This document shows, piece by piece, positions 6,532-14,422 of a stretch of 15,577 nt of DNA (positions are counted from its first letter, which is position 1; every line of letters begins with the position of its first letter). Below the pieces are notes generated by a model, which was given only the letters and a program-made list of their open reading frames with translations, had not been told where the DNA came from and did no database searches. Origin of the DNA: Hyphomicrobium sp. (GTDB taxonomy: Bacteria > Pseudomonadota > Alphaproteobacteria > Rhizobiales > Hyphomicrobiaceae); contig JAICLG010000033.1 in assembly GCA_025927515.1 (NCBI GenBank), forward strand, positions 1 to 15,577. The letters are read 5' to 3'. The position numbers and the translations under genes are program-made.

Positions 6532-6588
6532 CTGATGTCCGCGTCATCCGGCGCCATGATCAACCCGGACCATGAAAAGGACGAACTG

Positions 6589-9546
6589 ATGTCACGTAAT
6601 GGCCAGAACGAAGCGTTTCTACGCACCTCGTTCCTCAGCGCCGCCAATGCCCCATACATCGAGGACATGCAGGCCGAGTACGAGCGCAATCCAGGCGCGG
6701 TAAGCGATGAATGGCGACGATTTTTCGAAAGCATCAAAGAGCCAGCCGAATCCCCGACATTCACCGGACCCGCCTGGGCGCCGCCTCTCTCGGCACTTCT
6801 CGATGACAACGGCACCGATCGCGATCTCGTTGCCGCACTGACAGGCGACTACGCAGAGACCGAGCGTTCGATCCGCGACAAGATCGAACGGCAGGCGAAT
6901 TTCTCCGGTTTCGAAATGACGCCCGCCGCGTCGCTGCGCGCGACGCAGGATTCGATCCGCGCGCTGATGCTCATCCGCGCCTATCGCGTCATCGGCCATC
7001 TCGCCGCCGATCTCGATCCGCTCGGCCTCGCGGATCGCCGCGTGCATCGCGAACTACTGCCTGAAACCTATGGCTTTACCGACGCCGACCTCGATCGGCC
7101 GATCTTCATCGATCGTGTCATGGGGCTCGGTACGGCGACGATGCGGGAGATTCTAACAATTCTGCGCCGCACCTATTGCCGTCAGGTCGGCGTGCAGTTC
7201 ATGCACATCACCGACCCGGCGCAAAAGGGTTGGATCCAGGAACGGATCGAGGGCGCCGAGAAGGACATCAACTTCACGCTTGAAGGCCGCAAAGCGATCC
7301 TGCGCAAGCTCGTCGAAGCCGAGACGTTCGAGAAATTCTGCGATCTGAAATACACCGGAACCAAGCGCTTCGGGCTCGAAGGCGCCGAAGCGATGATCCC
7401 GGCTCTTGAGCAGATCATCAAGCGCGGCGGCCATCTCGGCGTCCGTGAAATCGCGCTGGGCATGGCGCATCGCGGTCGCTTGAATGTGCTCGCCAACGTC
7501 ATGACGAAACCGCTGCGGGCGATCTTCAAGGAGTTCAAGGGCGGTTCGTTCAAACCTGATGATGTCGAGGGTTCCGGCGACGTCAAATATCATCTCGGTG
7601 CTTCGTCGGACCGCATGTTCGACGGCAACAGTGTGCACTTATCGCTGACAGCCAATCCCTCGCACCTCGAGATCGTCGATCCCGTGGTGCTCGGAAAGGT
7701 ACGCGCCAAGCAGGACCAGCAGGGTTGCGCGGCAGGCGATAGGACGCCGGTCCTGCCGCTCCTCATTCACGGCGACGCAGCGTTTGCCGGACAGGGCGTA
7801 GTCGCGGAATGCTTTGGGCTTTCTGGATTGCGCGGCCATCGGACCGGCGGTTCGATCCATTTCATCATCAACAATCAGATCGGCTTCACGACCGCCCCGC
7901 ATTACTCGCGGTCCTCGCCCTATTGCTCGGATGTGGCGCTGATGATCGAAGCGCCGATCTTCCACGTCAACGGCGACAATCCGGAAGCAGTGGTGCACGT
8001 CGCGAGAATCGCCACCGAATTCCGCCAACGCTTCCAGAAGCCCGTCGTCATCGACATGTTCTGCTATCGCCGTCACGGCCACAACGAGACGGACGAGCCG
8101 ATGTTCACGCAGCCCGCGATGTACAAGCGGATCAAGGCGCATCCGACCATCGTCGAAAGCTATTCGCGCCAGCTCATCGACGAAGGCGTCATCACCACGG
8201 CCGAGTTCGACGAGATGAAGGAAGGCGTGCGCGCCACGCTCGATAACGAGTTTGCCGTTTCCGATGGCTATAAGCCGAACAAAGCCGATTGGCTCGATGG
8301 ACGCTGGTCCGGCATTACGCGCCCCGACAGCGACGACTGGCGCGGCAATACCGCAATCGCCATCGAGACGCTGAAAGATTTGGGCCGGCGCCTGACGTCG
8401 ATCCCGAACGATTTTCACATTCACAAGACGGTCGGAAAGCTCATCGAACGCCGCCGCGCAATGATCGAATCCGGCACCGGCATCGATTGGGCGATGGGCG
8501 AGCATCTCGCCTTCGCATCGCTGCTGATGGAAGGTTTCAGGGTTCGCCTGTCCGGTCAGGACACGGAACGCGGAACGTTTTCGCAACGTCATGCGGTCTT
8601 CGTCGATCAGGAAACCGACCGTCGCTTCGCACCGCTGAAACATCTTGCGCCAAACCAGGCGAGCTTCGAGATCGTCAACTCGATGTTGTCCGAAGAAGCC
8701 GTCCTCGGCTTCGAGTACGGCTATACGCTGGCCGAGCCGAATGCGCTGACGTTGTGGGAAGCGCAGTTCGGCGATTTCGCCAATGGCGCTCAGGTCATTT
8801 TCGACCAGTTTGTTTCATCCGCCGAGCGCAAGTGGCTGCGCATGTCGGGTCTCGTCTGTCTGCTGCCGCACGGCTATGAAGGCCAGGGCCCGGAACATTC
8901 CTCCGCCCGCCTCGAGCGCTTCCTGCAGCTCTGCGCCGAGGACAATTGGCAGGTCGCCAACTGCACGACGCCGGCCAATTATTTTCACATTCTGCGTCGC
9001 CAGCTGCATCGCAATTTCCGCAAGCCGCTGATCCTGATGACGCCGAAATCGCTTCTGCGCCACAAGCGCGTCACCTCGAAGATCGAGGAATTCGGCCCGG
9101 GCACCAGCTTCCACCGGGTTCTGTGGGATGATGCCGAACAAGGCGTATCGACGGTCAAGCTTCGCCCCGACGATGAAATCAAGCGCGTCGTCGTTTGTAG
9201 CGGCAAGGTCTACTACGATCTGCTCGATGCGCGCGACGCCCAGGGCCGCGATGACGTTTACTTGCTGCGTGTCGAACAACTCTATCCGTTCCCGGCGCGC
9301 GCGTTGATTCAGGAACTCGGGCGCTTCAAGTTCGCCGAGATCGTCTGGTGTCAGGAAGAGCCCAAAAATATGGGCGCGTGGTATTTCATGGACGCAAATA
9401 TCGAATGGGTGCTGACCCATTTGGGGTATATTCATCGCCGCCCGCGCTATGCTGGACGGCCGGCGTCAGCTTCAACCGCGTCCGGTCTGCTTTCGCAGCA
9501 TGTCAAGGAGCAGACCGCGCTCGTCGCCGAAGCGCTTGGATCATAA
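6589..9546 (+). CDS. sucA: 2-oxoglutarate dehydrogenase E1 component
   Basis: This is the thiamine-diphosphate decarboxylase of the 2-oxoglutarate dehydrogenase complex; it passes the succinyl group to the lipoyl arm of SucB. At 985 residues it has normal length. The N-terminal E2-binding segment (about 10-50) includes NAPYIEDMQAEYERNPG. Active-site stretches are GMAHRGRLN (291-299), HLSLTANPSHLE (350-361), and the thiamine-diphosphate motif GDAAF (395) to NN (428-429). The transketolase-like domain has DWAMGEHLAF with probable catalytic E638 and GQDTERGTFSQRHA (656-669). The C-terminal domain reads HSSARLERFLQL. Start 6589 is preferred over two in-frame ATGs upstream (6535, 6556) because AAAAGGA lies 7 nt before it and the others lack a binding site. 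SucB follows after 18 nt. Confidence 0.96.
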   Translation: MSRNGQNEAFLRTSFLSAANAPYIEDMQAEYERNPGAVSDEWRRFFESIKEPAESPTFTGPAWAPPLSALLDDNGTDRDLVAALTGDYAETERSIRDKIERQANFSGFEMTPAASLRATQDSIRALMLIRAYRVIGHLAADLDPLGLADRRVHRELLPETYGFTDADLDRPIFIDRVMGLGTATMREILTILRRTYCRQVGVQFMHITDPAQKGWIQERIEGAEKDINFTLEGRKAILRKLVEAETFEKFCDLKYTGTKRFGLEGAEAMIPALEQIIKRGGHLGVREIALGMAHRGRLNVLANVMTKPLRAIFKEFKGGSFKPDDVEGSGDVKYHLGASSDRMFDGNSVHLSLTANPSHLEIVDPVVLGKVRAKQDQQGCAAGDRTPVLPLLIHGDAAFAGQGVVAECFGLSGLRGHRTGGSIHFIINNQIGFTTAPHYSRSSPYCSDVALMIEAPIFHVNGDNPEAVVHVARIATEFRQRFQKPVVIDMFCYRRHGHNETDEPMFTQPAMYKRIKAHPTIVESYSRQLIDEGVITTAEFDEMKEGVRATLDNEFAVSDGYKPNKADWLDGRWSGITRPDSDDWRGNTAIAIETLKDLGRRLTSIPNDFHIHKTVGKLIERRRAMIESGTGIDWAMGEHLAFASLLMEGFRVRLSGQDTERGTFSQRHAVFVDQETDRRFAPLKHLAPNQASFEIVNSMLSEEAVLGFEYGYTLAEPNALTLWEAQFGDFANGAQVIFDQFVSSAERKWLRMSGLVCLLPHGYEGQGPEHSSARLERFLQLCAEDNWQVANCTTPANYFHILRRQLHRNFRKPLILMTPKSLLRHKRVTSKIEEFGPGTSFHRVLWDDAEQGVSTVKLRPDDEIKRVVVCSGKVYYDLLDARDAQGRDDVYLLRVEQLYPFPARALIQELGRFKFAEIVWCQEEPKNMGAWYFMDANIEWVLTHLGYIHRRPRYAGRPASASTASGLLSQHVKEQTALVAEALGS

Positions 9547-9564
9547 CAGTGTGTGAGGGCTCAT

Positions 9565-10887
9565 ATGTCGATTGAGATTCGCGTTCCGGCGCTCGGAGAG
9601 AGCGTCACGGAGGCGACCGTTGGCAAGTGGTTCAAGCGGGAGGGCGAGGCGGTCAACGCTGACGAACCGCTTGTCGAACTCGAAACCGACAAAGTGACCG
9701 TCGAGGTCCCTGCTCCCGCTTCAGGCGTTCTCGGCGATATTCTTGTCAAATCGGGAACGACCGTCGCGGTCGGGTCGGTACTCGCGGCCTTGAAGGACGG
9801 TGCTGCGAATGCGCCGACTGCCGCCGCGTCTTCATCGGCTGCGCCTAAAACCCCGCCCTCGCCCCCGCAACCTAAGCCGGAGCACGTCGCGGCTCAGACA
9901 TCGGATCGCGCCGCCAAAGCGGCAACGCCCCCACCACCGCCTCCGCCCGCAGCCCGCAAGGCGCTGACCGAAGCTGGGCTCGAACCGTCGGAGGTCCACG
10001 GTTCCGGTCGCCGCGGGCAGATTCTGAAAGAAGATATCGCCAACGCGATCGCGGCCGCTGCGAAACCAGCACCCGCGGCGCCGTCGCGTGCTCAGGAGAA
10101 CGCGGCTTCGAACGCCGTCGCGGTGCAGAATTCCCAAGCATCGATCTCCATGCGCGACGTGCGGCTCCCGTCGCCTGCAAACGATGCAACGCGCGAAGAG
10201 CGCGTGAAAATGACGAAGCTTCGCCAGACCATCGCGCGCCGCTTGAAAGAAGCTCAGAACGCGGCAGCGATGTTGACGACCTTCAACGACGTCGACATGA
10301 GCGCCATCATGGCGCTTCGCGCGCAGTACAAAGGCGTCTTTGAGAAGCGCCACGGCGTGAAGCTCGGCTTCATGGGCCTATTCGTGAAAGCCTGCATTCA
10401 AGCCTTGCGCGACGTGCCTTCGGTCAATGCGGAGATCGACGGCGACGAGATCGTCTACAAGAATTATTATCACATCGGCGTCGCCGTCGGGACCGAGAAA
10501 GGCCTCGTCGTTCCCGTCGTGCGTGACGCCGACCGGATGAACCTCGCCGAGATCGAACAGCGGATCAACGAATTCGGAAAACGCGCCCGCGACGGCAAGC
10601 TCTCGATCGAAGACATGCAGGGTGGCACCTTCACCATCTCGAATGGTGGTGTCTATGGCTCGCTCATGTCGACGCCGATTTTGAACGCGCCCCAATCCGG
10701 CATTCTCGGAATGCACCGGATCGAAGAACGGCCGGTCGTTCGCGGCGGGCAGGTCGTCGCCCGCCCGATGATGTATCTGGCATTGTCCTACGATCATCGC
10801 ATCGTCGATGGCAAAGAGGCCGTGACCTTCCTTGTCCGCGTCAAGGAATGCCTCGAAGATCCTCAACGCTTCATCCTGGAGCTTTGA
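9565..10887 (+). CDS. sucB: Dihydrolipoyllysine succinyltransferase (E2 of 2-oxoglutarate dehydrogenase)
   Basis: This is the core of the 2-oxoglutarate dehydrogenase complex; it transfers succinyl from lipoyl to CoA. The 440 residues comprise one lipoyl domain (1-77) with the lipoylated lysine K43 in ETDKVTVEVPAP, an Ala/Pro-rich linker (80-129) with seven consecutive prolines at 122-128, a peripheral-subunit-binding domain (about 130-163, ARKALTEAGLEPSEVHGSG), a second flexible linker, and the catalytic acyltransferase domain (212-440) with H411 and D415 in SYDHRIVDGKEAV. ATG 9565 is preferred over an in-frame GTG at 9553 because GAGGG lies 5 nt upstream and it gives the usual MSIEIRVPALGESV start. 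lpdA begins 3 nt after the stop. Confidence 0.97.
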   Translation: MSIEIRVPALGESVTEATVGKWFKREGEAVNADEPLVELETDKVTVEVPAPASGVLGDILVKSGTTVAVGSVLAALKDGAANAPTAAASSSAAPKTPPSPPQPKPEHVAAQTSDRAAKAATPPPPPPPAARKALTEAGLEPSEVHGSGRRGQILKEDIANAIAAAAKPAPAAPSRAQENAASNAVAVQNSQASISMRDVRLPSPANDATREERVKMTKLRQTIARRLKEAQNAAAMLTTFNDVDMSAIMALRAQYKGVFEKRHGVKLGFMGLFVKACIQALRDVPSVNAEIDGDEIVYKNYYHIGVAVGTEKGLVVPVVRDADRMNLAEIEQRINEFGKRARDGKLSIEDMQGGTFTISNGGVYGSLMSTPILNAPQSGILGMHRIEERPVVRGGQVVARPMMYLALSYDHRIVDGKEAVTFLVRVKECLEDPQRFILEL

Positions 10888-10890
10888 GGA

Positions 10891-12300
10891 ATGGCATATG
10901 ATCTGATCGTCATCGGCACGGGCCCCGGCGGATACGTTTGCGCCATTCGCGCGGCGCAGCTCGGAATGAAAGTTGCCGTGGTCGAGAAACGCGGCACGCA
11001 CGGCGGCACATGCCTGAACGTCGGCTGCATACCGTCGAAAGCGTTGCTGCACGCGTCGCACGCCTACGATGAAGCGAAACATGCGTTTGGCGTCATGGGC
11101 ATTGAAGCGTCTCCCACGCTCGACCTGCCAAAGATGCAAACCTTCAAGCGCGAGGGCGTCAAAGGCAACGTCGACGGCGTTGCCTACCTCTTGAAGAAAA
11201 ACAAGATCGACAGCTACTTCGGCGCGGCGCGAATCGTGAAAAGCGGCCGGGTTGAGGTAACGTCACCGGCGGGCGAAAGCCAGGCGCTCGAAGCGAGGTC
11301 GATTGTCATCGCGACAGGGTCCGACGTCGCGCGCCTGCCGGGCATGGAGATCGACGAAAAGCGGATTGTCTCATCGACGGGTGCGCTCGACTTAGCCTCA
11401 GTGCCGCGAAAGCTCCTTGTAATCGGTGCCGGCGTCATTGGGCTCGAACTCGGGTCCGTCTGGCGCAGGCTCGGCGCGGACGTGCTCGTTGTCGAATACT
11501 TGGACCGCATTCTACCGGGCATCGATAATGAAATCGCACGCTCGTTTCAGCGCCTTCTGGAAAAGCAGGGCATCGCCTTCCGCCTTTCAAGCAAAGTGAC
11601 GACGGTTACGGGTGCCGAAGGCAATCCTCGCGCGCCGCTCAGCGTCAAAGTGGAACCGGCGGCTGGCGGCGGAGCCGAAACCATCGAAGCCGACGTTGTT
11701 CTCGTGGCGGTCGGTCGCGTGCCGTACACCGAAGGTCTGGGACTCGCGGAAGCGGGCGTCGCTCTTGATCCGAAAAAACGCGTGCTGGTCGATGGCAACT
11801 TTCAGACGAGCGCTTCCGGCATATTTGCAATCGGCGACGTCATCGCCGGGCCGATGCTGGCGCACAAGGCCGAAGACGAAGGCGTTGCGGTTGCCGAAAT
11901 CATCGCCGGACAGGCGGGACACGTCAATTACGATGTCATCCCGAACGTCATCTATACGTCGCCCGAGGTCGCGAGCGTTGGTAAATCCGAGGAAGATCTG
12001 AAAGCCGCGGGCGTCGCTTACAACGTCGGCAAATTTCCATTCACCGCCAACGGCCGCGCCAAGGCCATTCGCGCAACTGATGGTTTCGTCAAGATTCTTG
12101 CCGACGCCGAGACGGATCGCGTTCTGGGCGTCCACATCATCGGCGCCAATGCCGGAGAGATCATCGCTGAAGCGTGTGTCCTGATGGAATTCGGCGGATC
12201 GGCGGAAGACCTCGCCCGCACGTGCCACGCGCATCCGACGTTCAGCGAAGCCGTCAAGGAAGCAGCGCTCGCCGTCGCCAAGCGCGCCATTCACTTCTGA
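10891..12300 (+). CDS. lpdA: Dihydrolipoyl dehydrogenase (E3)
   Basis: This FAD flavoprotein reoxidises the dihydrolipoyl arm of SucB and reduces NAD. The 469 residues show the FAD motif GTGPGG (9-14), the redox disulfide C41/C46 in GGTCLNVGCIPSK, the NAD motif GAGVIG (179-184), the second FAD motif ASGIFAIGDV (308-317) and, at the dimer interface, the catalytic H448-E453 pair in HAHPTFSEA. There is no N-terminal lipoyl domain, unlike some pyruvate-dehydrogenase-linked E3 proteins. It starts 3 nt after the sucB stop, so translation is probably coupled, with GGAG inside the sucB end. Its place fits a dedicated 2-oxoglutarate dehydrogenase E3, though it could also serve other lipoyl complexes. 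Confidence 0.97.
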   Translation: MAYDLIVIGTGPGGYVCAIRAAQLGMKVAVVEKRGTHGGTCLNVGCIPSKALLHASHAYDEAKHAFGVMGIEASPTLDLPKMQTFKREGVKGNVDGVAYLLKKNKIDSYFGAARIVKSGRVEVTSPAGESQALEARSIVIATGSDVARLPGMEIDEKRIVSSTGALDLASVPRKLLVIGAGVIGLELGSVWRRLGADVLVVEYLDRILPGIDNEIARSFQRLLEKQGIAFRLSSKVTTVTGAEGNPRAPLSVKVEPAAGGGAETIEADVVLVAVGRVPYTEGLGLAEAGVALDPKKRVLVDGNFQTSASGIFAIGDVIAGPMLAHKAEDEGVAVAEIIAGQAGHVNYDVIPNVIYTSPEVASVGKSEEDLKAAGVAYNVGKFPFTANGRAKAIRATDGFVKILADAETDRVLGVHIIGANAGEIIAEACVLMEFGGSAEDLARTCHAHPTFSEAVKEAALAVAKRAIHF

Positions 12301-12319
12301 GGCCGGGCTTGACCCGGCC
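12301..12319. terminator. GC-rich hairpin between lpdA and the TraB-family gene
   Basis: GGCCGGG (12301-12307), loop CTTGA, CCCGGCC (12313-12319) form a perfect 7-bp all-GC stem starting one base after the lpdA stop. It lies between two convergent genes (the minus-strand gene ends at 12339), so it could stop transcription from both sides. No U tract is seen on either strand. Confidence 0.5.
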
Positions 12320-12338
12320 GTCCAGGTCACACGGCGCT

Positions 12339-13358
12339 CTACTCCACCGCCGTGACGGTATAGCCGCGCGCACGGAGCAGCGCGACGAGCCCGGTCGATC
12401 CGACGAGATGCAGCGCCCCAACCGCGATGAAGGCATTGCCCTTTTCCACCAACGGCTCCGCCGCGTCGCGCATCCGCGTATTACGGTCGATAAGAAGCGC
12501 CTTTTTGAAGCCGTCGAAGGCCGAAGCCGGTACGCCCACCTGAGCAGCCAGCGCCAGCTGAAACGGCATCGCGGCACCGATTTCCCGCTTCAAGTACATC
12601 TCGATGAGCGTTTCCATAAGATCGTCGCTGCGGTTGGCATACTTGAGTCCAACCTTCAACATCGCGATCTGTTGATCGTCGGGTATCGAGGCGAGAGCTT
12701 GCAGTTGCTTCTCGATTGTCTCAAGCCCGGTGACCGTCAGGCCATCCTTTTGCGCCTCGGCCGCCACGCGAAGATCGAGAACTTTCGCTCCTGAAGCAAC
12801 TTGCTTGCGTTCGCAGTCGGACGTCGCGAGAAGCATGCTGATCATCCACGGCCGCAGAACCGCGGCAACGGCTTCCGGCATGCCCGCGCGCGTGACGACG
12901 GTCTGAACTTGTTTGAATTCGTCGGCCGAAAGCTGCCCGTTCAGCGTCTTGCCGCCCGAGTAGACGACAAGACCCTGGGACTTCGTCATGGCGGCCGCGA
13001 CGGCCTTGTCCGATAGATCGGCAACCTCGAGCGCTACGGACTTCGAATGCGCAATCGCATCTTTGACTTTATCCGATAGCTTCGAAATGCGCGGATCGGA
13101 GAGATGCATCGTTCCGAGCAGATAGGATGGAGCGACACCGGGCTTCTCGATTTTCCACAACAAGGCTTCGGTGTTTGCCGTCGCGCGACTTTGGTCCATC
13201 ACCGTTTTGTAAAGGGTGGGAGACTTGGTCTGCATCTCCCCCAGCATATCGACGCCATGGCATCGTTGCGCGTCCTCGGCGTACACGGGAACCGCCGTCG
13301 AAACGAACGCGGCCGCACATGCACAAAGAAGGGCGCGGAGCCGAAGCTTGGGGGTCAT
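12339..13358 (-). CDS. Secreted TraB/GumN-family protein
   Basis: A 339-residue protein of the TraB/PrgY/GumN family, whose enzymatic role in bacteria is unsettled. A metallohydrolase-like fold has been proposed from its conserved GxxH motifs. An N-terminal signal peptide is clear: K4 and R6-R8, a hydrophobic core LLCACAAAFVSTAV and a cleavage site after VYA near residue 27, so it acts in the periplasm or outside. The family motifs are LLGTMHLSD (80-88) and, near the end, RNTRM (292-296) with GNAFIAVGALHLVGSTGLVALLRARGY (307-333). Start 13358 is chosen because it places the signal peptide at the N-terminus. The frame continues upstream to 13562 but overlaps xerC. It starts 28 nt after xerC and is likely co-transcribed. 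A functional link with xerC is not evident. Confidence 0.82.
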   Translation of the reverse strand: MTPKLRLRALLCACAAAFVSTAVPVYAEDAQRCHGVDMLGEMQTKSPTLYKTVMDQSRATANTEALLWKIEKPGVAPSYLLGTMHLSDPRISKLSDKVKDAIAHSKSVALEVADLSDKAVAAAMTKSQGLVVYSGGKTLNGQLSADEFKQVQTVVTRAGMPEAVAAVLRPWMISMLLATSDCERKQVASGAKVLDLRVAAEAQKDGLTVTGLETIEKQLQALASIPDDQQIAMLKVGLKYANRSDDLMETLIEMYLKREIGAAMPFQLALAAQVGVPASAFDGFKKALLIDRNTRMRDAAEPLVEKGNAFIAVGALHLVGSTGLVALLRARGYTVTAVE

Positions 13359-13386
13359 TGGAAGCTCGATTGACTGACGTTGAAGC

Positions 13387-14382
13387 TCAGCAGCGCGCCG
13401 CTCTCGGATGCGCCTGATCATAGACGGCGAGCAGACGCTCGCGATCGACTTCAGTATAGACCTGCGTGGTCGAAAGCGAAGCGTGACCCAAAAGCTCCTG
13501 AATTTGCCGTAAATCAGCACCCGCCGAAAGCAGATGGGTCGCAAACGAGTGACGAAGCGCATGCGGCGTCGCCGTTTCCGGCAAGCCGAGTTCGCGTCGC
13601 ATCCGTTCCATAGCGAGCTGAATGATCCGCGGTGACAATGGCCCGCCGCGAGCGCCGAGAAACAGCGGCCCGTCCGCCGCCAGCCGATACGGGCAGAGCG
13701 CGATGTATTTCGCGATTGTCTCTGAAATGATCGCCAAAGCGGGCACCAGCCGCTCTTTGCCGCCTTTGCCCTTGATGTGCATGACGTCGCGGCCGTTGAG
13801 CGGCGCAGAGTTCGGCGTGAGTCTCAAGGCTTCGCTGATGCGCAAGCCGGCGCCATAGAGCAGCAGCATCACGGCTGTGTCGCGCGCTGCGATCCATTCA
13901 GTCGTGTGATTGCTCTCCGGCCCGACAACAGAAGCGGCGCCATCGACGGTCAGTGGCTTCGGCACCGAGTGGGGAATTTTGGGCAACGCCACCTGGAGCA
14001 CAGAGCGATTCCGCACCATCCCCTCGCGCTCAAGCCAGCGGAAGAATGTCCTGAGTGCCGAAAGGGACCGCGCCAAAGATCGCGATACGACATCGGATTT
14101 GCGTCGCTTTGCGAGAAACGCCCGGAAAATCTTGGCATCAAGCCGAGCCAAATCGCCAATGCACGGAGGATGGCCGAGATAGGATTTCAGAAATCCCAAA
14201 AATTGCGCGAGATCGCGCGCATACGCTTCGCGCGTCGCCGCGCTTTGACCGCGCTCGTTGACGAGATGTGCAAGCCAACGTTCGACCGCCTCCCGAAGAT
14301 CGCCGCCAAGCGGCAACTCCGAATCATCACCCAAAATATCATCGAATGAAGCCACCAGCCGCGCCCTCTCGTCGGGAATCAC
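13387..14382 (-). CDS. xerC: Tyrosine recombinase XerC
   Basis: This site-specific recombinase, with XerD, resolves chromosome dimers at dif during division. The 331 residues have an N-terminal SAM-like core-binding domain (about 29-125) and a C-terminal catalytic domain with the full set of active-site residues: R181 (GLRISEAL), K206 (IKGKGGKERLVP), H274 and R277 (PHALRHSFATHLL), H300 (LLGHASLSTTQ) and nucleophile Y309 (VYTEVDRERL). A phage or integron integrase is unlikely: no att site, integrase neighbour or cargo is visible, and xerC is a known neighbour of this TCA cluster in rhizobia. The start is GTG at 14382 with GGGGAACG upstream. A GANTC site overlaps the start and a TTAA-N7-TTAA box lies 17 bp further upstream. 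The 28-nt gap to the next gene suggests an operon. Confidence 0.93.
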   Translation of the reverse strand: MIPDERARLVASFDDILGDDSELPLGGDLREAVERWLAHLVNERGQSAATREAYARDLAQFLGFLKSYLGHPPCIGDLARLDAKIFRAFLAKRRKSDVVSRSLARSLSALRTFFRWLEREGMVRNRSVLQVALPKIPHSVPKPLTVDGAASVVGPESNHTTEWIAARDTAVMLLLYGAGLRISEALRLTPNSAPLNGRDVMHIKGKGGKERLVPALAIISETIAKYIALCPYRLAADGPLFLGARGGPLSPRIIQLAMERMRRELGLPETATPHALRHSFATHLLSAGADLRQIQELLGHASLSTTQVYTEVDRERLLAVYDQAHPRAARC

Positions 14383-14398
14383 ACCGTTCCCCGACGCG

Positions 14399-14415
14399 GT
14401 TAATGAAGCATTAAC
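14399..14415. promoter_or_regulatory. Perfect CtrA-type box (TTAA-N7-TTAA) upstream of xerC
   Basis: TTAA (14400-14403), seven bases, TTAA (14411-14414) is an exact match to the full CtrA binding motif of alphaproteobacteria. It is also the middle of the perfect inverted repeat GTTAATG-AAG-CATTAAC. It sits in the 40-nt gap between the FAD-enzyme gene and xerC, its near edge 17 bp before the xerC start codon. CtrA is the cell-cycle master regulator, so control of a chromosome-segregation gene is sensible. The alternative is a small hairpin at the 3' end of the upstream gene; no U tract supports a terminator. Confidence 0.5.
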
Positions 14416-14422
14416 GCACGCG

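Noticed and set aside
5811..6815. 334-codon minus-strand frame across sucD and the start of sucA
   Set aside because: Long antisense frames are common in GC-rich genes; it spans two real genes and has no recognisable motif.
7639..8643. 334-codon minus-strand frame within sucA
   Set aside because: Antisense shadow of a well-supported gene; no family features or ribosome-binding site.
13387..14382. Tyrosine recombinase as sign of a mobile element or integron
   Set aside because: Length, active-site spacing and chromosomal setting fit XerC; no attachment site, tRNA, cargo or flanking repeats are visible.
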